Below are positions 34,373 through 44,877 of a stretch of 64,000 nucleotides of DNA, piece after piece. The translations under genes were made by a program, and so were the position numbers. Source of the DNA: Calvatia gigantea (lineage: Eukaryota > Basidiomycota > Agaricomycetes > Agaricales > Lycoperdaceae); the NCBI GenBank assembly GCA_025093985.1, contig JACAAK010000014.1:2170001-2234000 (forward strand), read 5' to 3'. The notes below the pieces were generated by a model. That model saw only the letters and a program-made list of their open reading frames with translations. It had not been told where the DNA came from and did no database searches. Position 1 is the stretch's first letter. Each line of letters begins with the position of its first letter.

Positions 34373-35833
34373 TTGTTTAACAATATCATTGCCTATTTGT
34401 ACTTATGGTAACTGATGACTAGCAGCTCCATCAGGTCTGAGTGATATAGCTCAAAGACTGAGGATACTCATTTGGAGTTCTCCAGAAAGGGGTTATTGTG
34501 CATTTTTCCTTTAGCACAGCCCTCACAGAGGGGCTTCCAGGAAGGTGGCAGTGAAATTGGTGCAATGCCATCAACATGCTTAGGCAGCTTGGATAGCACA
34601 CAATTGGAGGGATGTCCCATTCAACAATGCCAATTGATGTAGTCAGGTTGGCATAATGCTAATGCAACTGGCTTCTTCTTGCTAGAACACAAGATGTACA
34701 TATACGCTGTATAGATATTATTCATGAATATTATATGAGGCCAGGTGGATAATACTGCTCTTCCCAACTTATCACAAATAGTGGTTCCTTTAATGGTCAC
34801 CTCAAGGGTATGTCCAGTCTGTAGGATCTGGCCCAGGGACATGAGCTGTTCTGTAATTTCCTTGATATAATAGACCAGTACAATATGCAAAGTAGTGCTA
34901 CAAGTTTTTCCTTTGTCAATGACATCATGCTGGAAAATAACAGATCCTTGTCCCATTATTTCATAGTTCTGGTTTCCAGCTGCTTGGATTAAGCCAAAGT
35001 GGCCCATTGTTATTTCAGCAAAGTCTGAAAGATAACCAGTGATGTAATACAATGCTCCTGAATCTAGGAGCCAATCTGCACTTTCAGAAACATGTTGCTT
35101 TTCCTTCCTACAACTGAGGCATTGTGCAAGATCACAACAGTTGTTACAAACTTACTGTGGACTAACTTGATTTTCTCTGTTAACATATTTCCTGTCCTTC
35201 TAGAACTTTCTCTTGTCTATACCCTGGTCCAATCTTTATTTATTTATCACATGTATTCCTAGTTCATCTTCTTATGACTCATTCTGAGTCATGTTTCTTT
35301 TTATACTTCATATTTCCCACTACTGGACTTCTATTTACTCATCTCCCTCTTCTTATAACTCATATCACTTCTTCTCTATTCATTACCCATTCCCTATGAC
35401 TCCTTATATTACCAATTAACCTGTAGTAGTCTTCCATTGACTCATACCCCTTTACTGCATAATGACTCATCTCTTATGCATAGCTAGTATATAATGCTAA
35501 GTAGTACTACTGTATTACCTTAGGTTATTCTAGTAACAAGCTTCCTTATCTTCACTCATCTGCTACAAGGTTAACAACCTTGGGGACTGCAGTGGCACTT
35601 AACTCAGACTTCTCAGACAAGTACAAGCTTCTACTCAAGGGAGTGATCTGAAGTCTGCACAGAAGTCATTGAGACTTGCCAATACTCCTAGGCTATAGCA
35701 TTGAACCTCTCCCTGAGTGGAGACAATCCAGGCCTAGTTGTAAAGTAAGGTAACACATGTAACAGGAATAGGCTGTATAGAATGGTGCATAATCGACCAG
35801 TGGACTTTGTACAAGCTGTCAAGCTAATAACTA
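34373..35833 (-). pseudogene. copia1 gag/protease/integrase N-terminus, copy B
   Basis: Same content as 21405-22840: integrase zinc region, protease linker (readable from 35052 to 34621) and degraded gag. It joins the integrase core across the unknown insertion at 33060-34371, showing the original order of copia1. Confidence 0.75.
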
Positions 35834-35977
35834 TGTAAGCCCTTGAAAATGACAATTTTGGAGTATCTGCAAAAGCTTCATACAATAACCCATGAGAAGA
35901 TAGGAGATTAACATGTTACTTGAGACCTCATCCACCTGTTGGCATGGCTCCCTCCACTACTGCCAAAAGAATGTGCC
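35834..35977 (+). pseudogene. host sacsin-like fragment, second copy
   Basis: Repeat of the first ~140 bp of the host fragment at 22866 (EYLQKLHTITHEKIG to LPKECA). It stops where copia3 sequence begins. The host BTB fragment resumes beyond copia3 at 39349, so copia3 probably inserted into this gene. Confidence 0.45.
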
Positions 35978-38073
35978 TTGAACACCCAGCTAGAGTTAAT
36001 AACCTTCTTTCCAGGAGGCAGTTCAACAATTTTCCAAGTGTTGTTAGACTCTAGGGCAAAGATTTCCTCATTACAAGCTTTAGACCAGTCTTCAGTATCA
36101 GGGGACCTCATAGCAATCTTGTAGGTGTGAGGATCAGGCCCAGAAACACTTCCAGCAAACTCTACCTCATCATAGCCATCATCAAAAGTGAAATTGGCAG
36201 CCTCCTCATCATCCTGGTCATTTAAAACATTGAGGACAGGCTTCTTAACCTTCCACCACTCTCCTGGTGGCCTTGTGGGGCGGTTAGAGCGTCTGGGAAG
36301 GTGTGGAGGCTGATTTGAATGAGGGGCACTGGGAGGAGTGACTGGAGGTTGAGGAAGTTCAGCTGGGGCTGAAGTGATAGGCTGGAGTTCATTATCTGGC
36401 AGAGGAGCTGGAGCAGCTTCTGGTGTTCTGGGAGCTTCAGGAGCATCAGGAGTGGTGGGGATGGACCAGGGACACTCAGAAGTGTGGTCTACATCACCCC
36501 CCTCATCTGGCAGAGGTAGGAATGGCAAGGGAAGCTCTGGTGACAAGTTGGAAGGAGTAGAAGGTGAAGGAGTTTCAGGGGAAGGTGGGGGTTCAGAAAA
36601 TGGAGGTATAGCATTCATTTTCGCTCTAGACAGTCCAGGAAAGTACCTCTCATCAAAATCAGTGCATTCTGAGATCCTAGTAAGTCTAGTAGTTGGATTA
36701 TAGAACTTCCAACCCTTGTAGCCAACTGGATATCCAATAAAAACGCATTTTTCAAAGTGAGGAGCCAAGGAATTGCGCTTATCTCGCTGTATATGCACAT
36801 AGGCAGTGCACCCCCATACCCTAAGGTGGGAAACATCTGGTTTTTGCCCATAGAATGCCTCAAAAGGAGTTGTGTCAGGTAGGACACTAGTAGGGAGCCT
36901 ATTCCAGACATGGACCATAGAAGCCAGACATTCACCCCAGAAAGACAGTGGCAGACCAGATTCCGAGAGCATAGCAGTGATCCTTTCACCCATAGTCCTA
37001 TTAGCCCTCTCAGCAAGACCATTCTGCTGAGGCCTATTTCGCACAGAATGCCTCCTCTCGATGCTACACTGCTCTGTAAACCTCAGGAAGGCTGTAGACA
37101 TGTATTCTCCACCTTTATCATCCTGTAGGGCACGGATTTTAGCTCCTAGTTGATTTTCAGCCCAGGATTTGTAGATTTTGAATGCTTCAAAGGCTTCTGA
37201 CTTGGATTTAAGCAAGTAGACCGCCCGGAATCGCGTAGAATCATCTATAAAGGTGATCCAGTACTTGTAGCCTTGGTGGGTAGCTGCTGGAAGCGGTCCA
37301 TGCAGATCTGAGTGCACTAGAGCAAGAGGGGAGCGATTATGGCTTGTGGAAGGAGGGAATGGATTGGAATGCATCTTTCCTGCAAGGCAGGGCTCACAGA
37401 TAGGATCAGGGGACACTCCAGACTCAAGTTTACAACCTGTGACAAGCTCCTGAGCTATCAGCTTCTTCACATCAGCATAATTATGGTGAATGAAGCGTCT
37501 ATGCCACAAGGAGAGGTCTAGGGGCAGTGTGGAGAGGTGGAAAGTGGTCTCTGAGGCAATTGTAGTGCCATCTAAGAGTGCTAAGTTGCCTGGAGTGATT
37601 GTAGCCTTGAAAAGCACCTTTTTGCCCTTAGAAAACATCATTGAGGTTGCAGAAATGGTGATATTAACTCTGGAGTGACAAGTAAGGTATAGACATGATA
37701 GTAGGTTGCTCCGGAGGTCTGGGACATGCAAAACTCGCGAAAACTCGACCTCTCTAACCCTTTTTCCTTCTAATACAGGCTGAAACACCACAGAGCCCAC
37801 CCCAGATGAGTAGATAATGGAATTGTCAGCTAAGTGGATGGGAATGTGACTGGGGGAGTAGGATTTGAACCAGTGGCGGTGTGGGGTCATATGAGAAGTG
37901 GCCCCTGTATCTGCAAGCCAGTGGAAGTCAGCATCAAGCTGTAGTGGGGAAGAGGGAGAGGGTGACAAAGAACTTGCATTTCTGGCGAATTCCTGGGTGT
38001 GTTGGGCTTTGTTTTCGGAGGGTGCGACCACACCATCGTGACCGATGTCCTGTGCGAGTTTGGCATGATTCCG
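35978..38073 (-). pseudogene. pol: copia3 pol, 3'-truncated
   Basis: Minus-strand copia pol, open from the TGA that ends gag (38074-38076) to the truncation at 35978. Order: protease (WLADTGATSHMT), gag-pre-integrase with HHCC (LWHRRFIHHNYADV; CEPCLAGKMH), integrase D (VHSDLHGPL), D (LQDDKGGEYMS), E (NGLAERANRTMGE), integrase C-terminal region (FEAFYGQKPDVSHLRVWGC), a long Pro-rich linker, then the first part of the reverse transcriptase (EIFALESNNTWKIVELPPGK; INSSWVFK). Reading stops there because host sequence adjoins. No stops within about 690 codons, so this is a young copia. The final residues of the open frame belong to the flank. Confidence 0.9.
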
Positions 38074-38874
38074 TCAACGCCTTCTGGAGTTATTGCGCTT
38101 TTCTTCAGCAGTCTTCTCTTGAGCCTGTTTCTGTGCTGCCTCAAAAGCCCAATACTTCTCCTGCAGATGACCAGTCTTGCCACAAAAATCGCATTTTCTG
38201 GATGAAGGAGGGGGCTGGGAGCGTGTGGAAAAGGCTGTAGAGGTTGTCCCAGTGTCCTGTATCCATCTGCAGTGTTGGATATCCTCTGTGACAAAAGCCT
38301 GGTGCACAGCAGCCTTGTCAAGTTTGTCCATCAGGAGAAGAGAGAAGGTGAAGGAGGAAAATTCTTCAGATGGTAGGGCTCTAATGAGTGCCATAGGGGC
38401 TAGTTCTTCATCCAGTTTGTCAAGAGTAAAGTCCAGAGGCCTCAGGTCCTTGATAGTCTTCACAGTATCCTCCACTCTGTTGATTAGGGACTGTAGGGAC
38501 TCCTCCTCCTGTTTCCAAATAGAGAAGAGGTCATCATAAGCATTGAACCTCATTCCAGGACACTTTTGGAGGTGTACAGACTGCAGGGCAGTCCACATCT
38601 TCACTGGATCATCCTGGATGCTATTAAAGTGAATTCTCTGGTCACCCTCCACCATAAGATAGATCCATTCAGCTGCTCTGTCCGCTTTAGCCTCCCATGC
38701 ATCCCTAGCAGCTGCCTCAGCCTCAGAGGGGGAAGCAGCCATGCTGGGAGCAGAGACCTTGCCAGAAACAAGCCTCCACAGGCCATTGGTGTGTAGCCAC
38801 GCCTCCATTTCGCCAGCCCAGGTAGAGTAGTTGGTGGCGGACAGTTTCGCAAAATTTGGGCCGGATGAGGTCAT
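38074..38874 (-). CDS. gag: copia3 Gag
   Basis: 266 residues, minus strand, ATG at 38874. Copia-type gag: LSATNYSTWAGEMEAWL near the N-terminus, DDPVKMWTALQSVHL, LRPLDFTLDKLDEELAPMALIRALP, then a zinc knuckle CDFCGKTGHLQEKY near residue 229, where the last Cys is Tyr; the fragment at 42371-43786 keeps Cys. It ends with a TGA followed by CGG, in the same frame as pol, so Gag-Pol would need read-through of one stop. Located directly after the leader and primer-binding site. Confidence 0.88.
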   Translation of the reverse strand: MTSSGPNFAKLSATNYSTWAGEMEAWLHTNGLWRLVSGKVSAPSMAASPSEAEAAARDAWEAKADRAAEWIYLMVEGDQRIHFNSIQDDPVKMWTALQSVHLQKCPGMRFNAYDDLFSIWKQEEESLQSLINRVEDTVKTIKDLRPLDFTLDKLDEELAPMALIRALPSEEFSSFTFSLLLMDKLDKAAVHQAFVTEDIQHCRWIQDTGTTSTAFSTRSQPPPSSRKCDFCGKTGHLQEKYWAFEAAQKQAQEKTAEEKRNNSRRR

Positions 38875-39016
38875 TTTTGTGGTCAGGAGAGCAGAAATGG
38901 TGTGGGGTGTGGATTTGAGGAGTTATGAGTGGTGGAAAGGGTGATGAGATTGATGAAAGGAATTGGGAAAGGAAGAGTATGTGTAGTAAAATGTCATTTG
39001 GTGCTGTTAAAGCATG

Positions 39017-39028
39017 GGGCCCATAACC
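39017..39028 (-). promoter_or_regulatory. copia3 primer-binding site, half-tRNA type
   Basis: Minus strand GGTTATGGGCCC, directly next to the LTR end. The plus strand GGGCCCATAACC equals the anticodon stem-loop of eukaryotic initiator tRNA-Met around CAU. Copia-type elements that prime from a cleaved initiator tRNA use this region (family knowledge). Confidence 0.75.
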
Positions 39029-39348
39029 TGTTGAACAGTGCGCGTAGGGGATCAATAGGGGAACGTAACAGCGGTTAAACGAAGTGTATTGGATGAGAAC
39101 TGAAGGAGTAATTCCACAATTACTGTGGAACACTGTAAGAGACTCAAATGACAAGATACACTATTCTACTCACCTGTGGAACACTGTAAGAGACTAAAGG
39201 CCTCCAAAGTGTCCACAGGCAGCTACAAGTCCAACTGTCATGTGACAACAGTCACATGACCCAAACTCCATCAGCTCTAAGTCCACCTTTGTCTATACAC
39301 TCTCTAATACAACTCTGTCACTGCTTACTGACTGGGGCAAATCTAACA
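39029..39348 (-). repeat. copia3 5' LTR
   Basis: 320 bp, TGTTGAACAG to ATCTAACA on the plus strand. Its inner end touches the primer-binding site and its outer end is followed at once by coding sequence of the host pseudogene. A 14-base direct repeat GGAACACTGTAAGA occurs twice (near 39126 and 39178). Confidence 0.8.
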
Positions 39349-40802
39349 CAAGGCCTGTGTCAAAGTGTTCCAGAGTCTTAACAGTGATGATTTGCAGGAC
39401 AGAGCTGCAATTCTTTTCCAAATCTTCTGTGAAGATTTGCCTTTCCAGGTTGGTGTGAATCAGGTATATCAGTGGAGACTTTTCAACAACCTGTGGTTCA
39501 TTCCTTGCAACATAACTCCTTGGCCTCTAGGAAATAATGATGATGCACAATATATTGCTCCACACATTCAAGCCCTCTCTGGTGTAGTGTCACCAAATGA
39601 ACTTGTTTGAGAAGAATTCCAAGCCATCACATGGTCCCAGTGAGTGCTGTATGACATACAGCCTCAATAGTGAGTTCTCATAGTATATCCAGCTTTAAGT
39701 CTTCCAACTGTGGAGGAAGTGGTAAGCTCACCATTCCTGTGTCCCACAGCTAACTAAGTAGTTGGCATGGAACTATAGGTGAATCACCTCACAGTCTTAG
39801 CATCCCAGGTGGCTCTAAACCATGCCAGAGATCATATACTCCTTAATTATCTCAAGCAAACCTACAAATGGTTGAACAACTATGCACAGGAAGCACAACA
39901 ATACCTGCATCAGAGAAAGGATATTGCACTATTTCTCAATGTCAATGATCCCACTAATGATGCAGAAGAGTGGACCTAGAAGAAGGCAAAGCATATCTTA
40001 CTTGACAACTATGACACCAAACCCCTTCAATGCCTGAGGGACTTTCTCAAGAACTTCCACCCACTTCTTGCAGCAATGGGAGCTGTTACAATCAATTACA
40101 GGCCAGACACTGAAAATAGATATGAACAGCCAATGAGCAAAGATCATTTGACAAATCTCTCCACCAATTTTGACCAAATAAGGAAGAACAGGATATGCAC
40201 CAATGTCAGCTTCATCTGTTCTTCCCCAGATGATAAACCTCTGTATGTGCACCATAGTTATCTAGCTGTTTACAGTGGTCATTTCATGGGAATATTCTCT
40301 AGGTTCTTCTGTAAAGCTGGTGATGCCTCTCACATGAACCCAATTCACATTCATGTTCTAGGGTTTTCTCAATGTTGTGTGGAATATGTTCTTGGCCAGT
40401 TGTGTTCTTCTTGGTCCACACACTGACTCACTGCACTCTTTGATAGATTATGCATACATGGCAAAGACACCAAACTTAAAGAGGAAAGATGTGGATATTG
40501 ATTTGGCATTGGAAATGCTCATGCTTGTGCATTCATGGTTGATGTCAGATGCACAACATGCCTTGCAAAATTTTGTCATCAAGATGAAGATGGTTGACCC
40601 TTACAATCTTGATAACAGTAAGTCCTCTGTTGCCATTAATGATATTTCGAACTTATGTGCATTTATCATTCTTCAAGTCCTTACTATGGCTCAGTGCACA
40701 CAGTCCATGGACTTGATTCATCATTGTAATACATTTATGACAAGAAATGCAGCCTTAGTTCAGCAGGCAAAAGAGAAGAGTGTGGCAGCTGTCCTTAACT
40801 GA
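39349..40802 (+). pseudogene. host pseudogene, C-terminal part with BTB-like domain
   Basis: Coding sequence not related to the retroelements. Readable pieces: VFQSLNSDDLQDRAAILFQ, a Trp-rich stretch (WRLFNNLWFIPC), HARDHILLNYLKQTYKWLN, then a probable BTB/POZ domain (NVSFICSSPDD, YVHHSYLAVYSGHFMGIFS) and a helical C-terminus (DIDLALEMLMLVHSWLMSDAQ) ending at a stop at 40800-40802. Several stops and a frame change near 40400 break it. BTB domains act in protein-protein contacts. With the sacsin-like fragment at 22866 it may be one large host gene broken by copia and gypsy insertions. Family names are from pattern memory. Confidence 0.55.
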
Positions 40803-41421
40803 GGATCAGATAAGTACTGCTATGTATATACTGACCACACAATCTGTATATTTGATCCTGGAGAATACATATTCAATGACTTAGTCATGTGGTAGCCACC
40901 AACCAGGGGAAAAAGTGAGAGGTAGACATGCCATCAGCTACAGTACTTTGCCTACAATGATATTTGAAATTTGAGAGATCAGGTTCTCTGCTTTTCTTTC
41001 CCCTACCACCAAAAATTCACCTGTGGTCACAAAAGCACTTTATGAGACAGCATAAACTGGGTGAGATCCCAAGACCCTCAACTTTAAAACACCATCAACT
41101 GGTGAGAGCAAAGTCTAAGGCAGTAAATTCTGCAATGGCACACCAAGATATCCAGAAACAAAAAACAACATTGGAAAGGAGTTTGGGCAAATACACTCAA
41201 GTGCTGACAAAACCTAGGGAAACCCAAAATGCCCAGATTGCCATTTATTTTTGGCAATTTCACCTTAATTTTGTCAAATGCCTTGCCTATATCCATAGTT
41301 ACTACATATCCACTCAATGTACACAGCAGTCTTTTGTGAAATTCTTTAGACTTACAATGATGCTTGAGTGCTTGAGCCACAAAGCAGGTTCCTCATCTTA
41401 GCCCCCCATCCTAGCATATCA
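40803..41421. other. intergenic or degraded sequence, nothing assigned
   Basis: No frame, LTR or repeat I can support. A minus-strand stretch near 41084-41380 contains VVTMDIGKAFDKI, faintly like a non-LTR reverse transcriptase motif, but nothing around it confirms this. Confidence 0.4.
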
Positions 41422-41437
41422 ACCTAGGAGCTAGTAT

Positions 41438-42333
41438 ATGAGCTTGAACCCAGATAAATACAGAGAACCAAATCTTGAAGTCACTAACAATGAGTCAGAA
41501 ACATCAGACAAAGAAGAGACAGAGAACCCCAAAGTACCTAAAGAACCAACAGGAGAAACACACAATGAACCCAGAGCAAACCTAGCAGAAAAAAAAGTCT
41601 TATCAGAACTTCTAAATGAACTCGACCTAGTAGAGGAAGAGCTAATACATCAGGAGAATCCAGAACAGGAGAAATCAGACAAATCAAGCTCAGACGAAAC
41701 AGAATCAGAAACTGATCTAGACATGACTGACAACACAGTAGTACCCACAACAGCACCTAGCAGGAAAGGCTTAGTACCAGATCCTGGATTCTTTGATGGC
41801 ACCTATACCAAATTTGACAATTGGTGGAGAGCAATGATGCTCTTCATGAAGTTCAACAAAATAGTCTTGGCAGATGATAAGGCCATAGTGGTCTTAGCCA
41901 GACTACAAGGAGGAACAGCAGGAGCTTATATGGCTATAAAAGCCCCACAAATCTTAGATGGAGAAGATTCGGTAGACTGGAAGACATTCTCCAAAGACTT
42001 CAGGAAAACCTTCTCTGATGATGCTTCAAACAGCAAAGCAGAATGGCAAATCAAGAAATTCAAGCAAGGGAACAAAAACACAGCCAACTACCTAATCGAG
42101 TTCCAAGTCCTAAAAAGCAAGGCAAAAACAGACAACAAATATGCAATGTTCCTACTCAAGAAAAATGCCAGACAAGACATCATCCACACCATCATGGGCT
42201 ACCCACCCAGTGCTAGACCAGACACCTGTGCAGAATGGACAGAAGCCATTCTTGCCATCAGACAAGGATATGAAGCATCAGAGTACTGAGGAGATAAGAA
42301 AACCAACACCAGAACGACTTATGGAGGAATGGG
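41438..42333 (+). pseudogene. gag: gypsy A gag, 5' part
   Basis: gypsy-I gag from ATG 41438: MSLNPDKYREPNLEV, acidic N-terminal region, capsid-like part (WWRAMMLFMKFNK; EWQIKKFKQGN). One TGA at 42287. Cut at 42333 by insertion of gypsy B; continues at 50102. No 5' LTR is seen: only about 16 bp of leader precede the ATG before unrelated sequence. Confidence 0.85.
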
Positions 42334-42370
42334 TGTTATGGTTTTCCATCGATCAAGTCGTACTCTATCA
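42334..42370 (+). repeat. gypsy B 5' LTR remnant
   Basis: Only the first ~37 bp of the LTR (TGTTATGGTTTTCC to CTCTATCA). The rest of the LTR, the primer-binding site and part of the leader are replaced by copia3 sequence. Confidence 0.85.
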
Positions 42371-43786
42371 TTAAGCAAGTAGACTGCCCGGAATTGCGTA
42401 GAATCGTCTATAAAGGTGACCTAGTACTTGTAGCCTTGGTGGGTAGCTGCTGGAAGCGGTCCATGCAGATCTGAGTGCACTAGAGCAAGAGGGGAGCGAT
42501 TATGGCTTGTAGAAGGAGGGAATGGATTGGAATGCATCTTTCCTGCAAGGCAGGGCTCACAGATAGGATTGGGGGACACTCCAGACTCAAGTTTACAACC
42601 TGTGACAAGCTCCTGAGCTATCAGCTTCTTCACATCAGCATAATTATGGTGAATGAAGTGTCTATGCCACAAGGAGAGGTCTAGGGGCAGTGTGGAGAGG
42701 TGGAAAGTGGTCTCTGAGGCAATTGTAGTGCCATCTAAGAGTACTAAGTTGCCTGGAGTGATTGTAGCCTTGAAAAGCGCCTTTTTGCCCTTAGAAAACA
42801 TCATAGAGGTTGCAGAAATGGTGATATTAACTCCGGAGTGATGAGTAAGGTATAGACATGATAGTAGGTTGCTCCGGAGGTCTGGGACATGCAAAACTTG
42901 CGAAAACTCGACCTCTCTAACCCTTTTTCCTTCTAACACAGGCTGAAACACCACAGAGCCCACCCCAGATGAGTAGACAATGGAATTGTCAGCTAAGCGG
43001 ATGGGAATGTGACTGGGGGAGTAGGATTTGAACCAGTGGCAGTGTGGGGTCATATGAGAAGTGGCCCCTGTATCTGCAAGCCAGTGGAAGTCAGCATCAA
43101 GCTGTAGTGGGGAAGAGGGAGAGGGTGACGAAGAACTTGCATTTCCGGTGAATTCCTGGGCGCGTTGGGCTCCATTTTCGGAGGGTGCGACCGCACCATC
43201 GTGACCGATGTCCTGTGCGAGTTTGGCATGATTCCGTCAATGCCTTCCGGAGTTATTGCACTTTTCTTCAGCAGTCTTCTCTTGAGCCTGTTTCTGTGCT
43301 GCCTCAAAAGCCCAACACTTCTCCTGCAGATGACCAGTCTTGCCACAAAAATCGCATTTTCTGGATGAAGGAGGGGGCTGGGAGTGTGCGGAAAAGGCTG
43401 TAGAGGTTGTCCCAGTGTCCTGCATCCGTCTGCAGCGTTGGATATCCTCTGTGACAAAAGCCTGGTGCACAGCAGCCTTGTCAAGTTTGTCCATCAGGAG
43501 AAGAGAGGAGGTGAAGGAGGAAAATTCTTCGGATGGTAGGGCTCTAATGAGTGCCATAGGGGCTAGTTCTTCATCCAGTTTGTCAAGAGTAAAGTCCAGA
43601 GGCCTCAGGTCCTTGATAATCTTCACAGTATCCTCCACTCTGTTGATTAGGGACTGTAGGGACTCCTCCTCCTGTTTCCGAATAGAGAAGAGGTCATCAT
43701 AAGCATTGAACCTCATTCCAGGATGCTTTTGGAGGTGTACAGACTGCAGGGCAGTCCACATCTTCACTGGATCATCCTGGATGCTA
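42371..43786 (-). pseudogene. copia3 internal fragment (gag middle to integrase)
   Basis: 1.4 kb matching 37209-38627 of copia3, minus strand, without LTRs. It includes the gag zinc knuckle (CDFCGKTGHLQEKC, intact Cys), the same TGA at the gag/pol border, the protease (LADTGATSHMT) and the start of integrase (LVHSDLHGPL). It has replaced the 3' end of B's 5' LTR and its primer site. No target duplication, so it was not a normal insertion. Confidence 0.9.
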
Positions 43787-44649
43787 AGTATCCCCACCTC
43801 ACCTTGCAAGGAGTAAGCTAAAATAGGCCTGAACAAAACAAGACAACCTAGGAGCTAGTATATGAGCTCAAACCCAGATGAATATAGAGAACCAAATCTT
43901 GAAGTCACTAATGATAAATCTGAAACATCAGATGAAGAAGAGACAGGGAACCCCAAAGTACCTAAAGAACCAACTGGGAGAACACATGACAGGTTTGGAG
44001 CAAACCCAGCAGAAGAAGAAGTACTATCAGAACTTCTAAATGAACTCAACCTAGCAAAGGAAGAGTTAATCCATCAGGAGAACCCAGAACAGGAGAAATC
44101 AGACAAATCAAGCTCAGATGAAACAGAATCAGAAACTGACTCTGATATGACTGACAATGCAGTGGTACCCACAACAGCGCCCAGTGGAAAAGACTTAGTG
44201 CCAGACCTGGAATTTTTTGATAGTACCCATACCAAATTCAACAATTGGTGGAGAGCAATAACGCTCTTCATGAAATTCAACAAAATAGTCTCAGCAGATG
44301 ACAAGACTATAGCAGTCCTAGCCAGACTAAGAGGAGGGACAGCAGGAGCCTATACGGCCATGAAGGCCCTACAATCTTAGATGGAGAAGACTCAGTAGAT
44401 TGGAAAGCATTCTCCAAGGACTTTAGGAAAACCTTCTCCAATGATGCCTCGAACAGCAAAGCGGAATGGCAAATCGAGAAATTCAAACAAGGGAACAAAA
44501 ACACAGCTGACTATCTAATCAAGTTCCAAGTCCTAAAGAGCAAGGCAAAAACAGATAACAAACACACAATGTTCCTGCTCAAGAAAAATGCCAGACAGGA
44601 CATCATCCATACCATCACAGGCTACCTACCTAGTGCCAGACCAGACACC

Positions 44650-44877
44650 TGTTGTGGATAGTGAATCCGGTCATCCTCCACCTACGAACACACAGGCTCA
44701 CAAGACATTACATGCCTTACGTCAGTGTATGGGTGGGCAACCACTGGGAACCAGTACGACCTGATAGCTCAATGGTAGAGCATCTGGTATATGTCCGGAA
44801 GGTCTGGGGTTCGATCCCCCATCTGGTCAATTAAAATTTTCTATGATTACATTACTACAGGATACCTCGTCACAACA
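44650..44877 (+). mobile_element. 228-bp TG...CA unit (solo LTR or TRIM-like) carrying a tRNA-like gene
   Basis: Begins TGTTGTGG and ends CACAACA, a 7-bp terminal inverted repeat with the TG/CA ends of LTRs. It is flanked by the perfect 5-bp duplication ACACC (44645-44649, 44878-44882). Removing it restores gag (P-D-T-Y-T-E-W). No coding frame. A 72-nt tRNA-like sequence sits in its middle. Confidence 0.85.
44758..44829 (+). tRNA. tRNA-like gene inside the TG...CA unit
   Basis: 72 nt folding as a full cloverleaf: acceptor 44758-44764 with 44822-44828 (one T-T mismatch), D stem GCTC/GAGC, anticodon stem TCTGG/CCGGA, variable AGGTC, T arm TGGGG-TTCGATC-CCCCA. A box and B box (GGTTCGATCCC) are present, and TTTT at 44837-44840 could end Pol III transcription. 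The anticodon loop is TATATGT: position 33 is A instead of the universal T, so decoding (formal anticodon TAT) is doubtful. No intron. It is more likely a promoter-bearing, tRNA-derived part of a transposon than a working tRNA. Confidence 0.7.

Larger units (their letters stand above)
34373..35977 (+). repeat. direct duplication block R2, right copy
   Basis: 1605 bp matching 21405-23009 with about three transitions. Confidence 0.9.

Noticed and set aside
41084..41380. Possible LINE reverse transcriptase fragment (VVTMDIGKAFDKI on the minus strand)
   Set aside because: Only one short motif-like stretch; no FADD box, endonuclease or poly-A tail nearby. Could be chance.
44650..44877. Simple SINE with tRNA head
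   Set aside because: The tRNA part lies 108 bp inside, the ends are TG...CA with inverted repeats, and the duplication is 5 bp; an LTR-type unit fits better.
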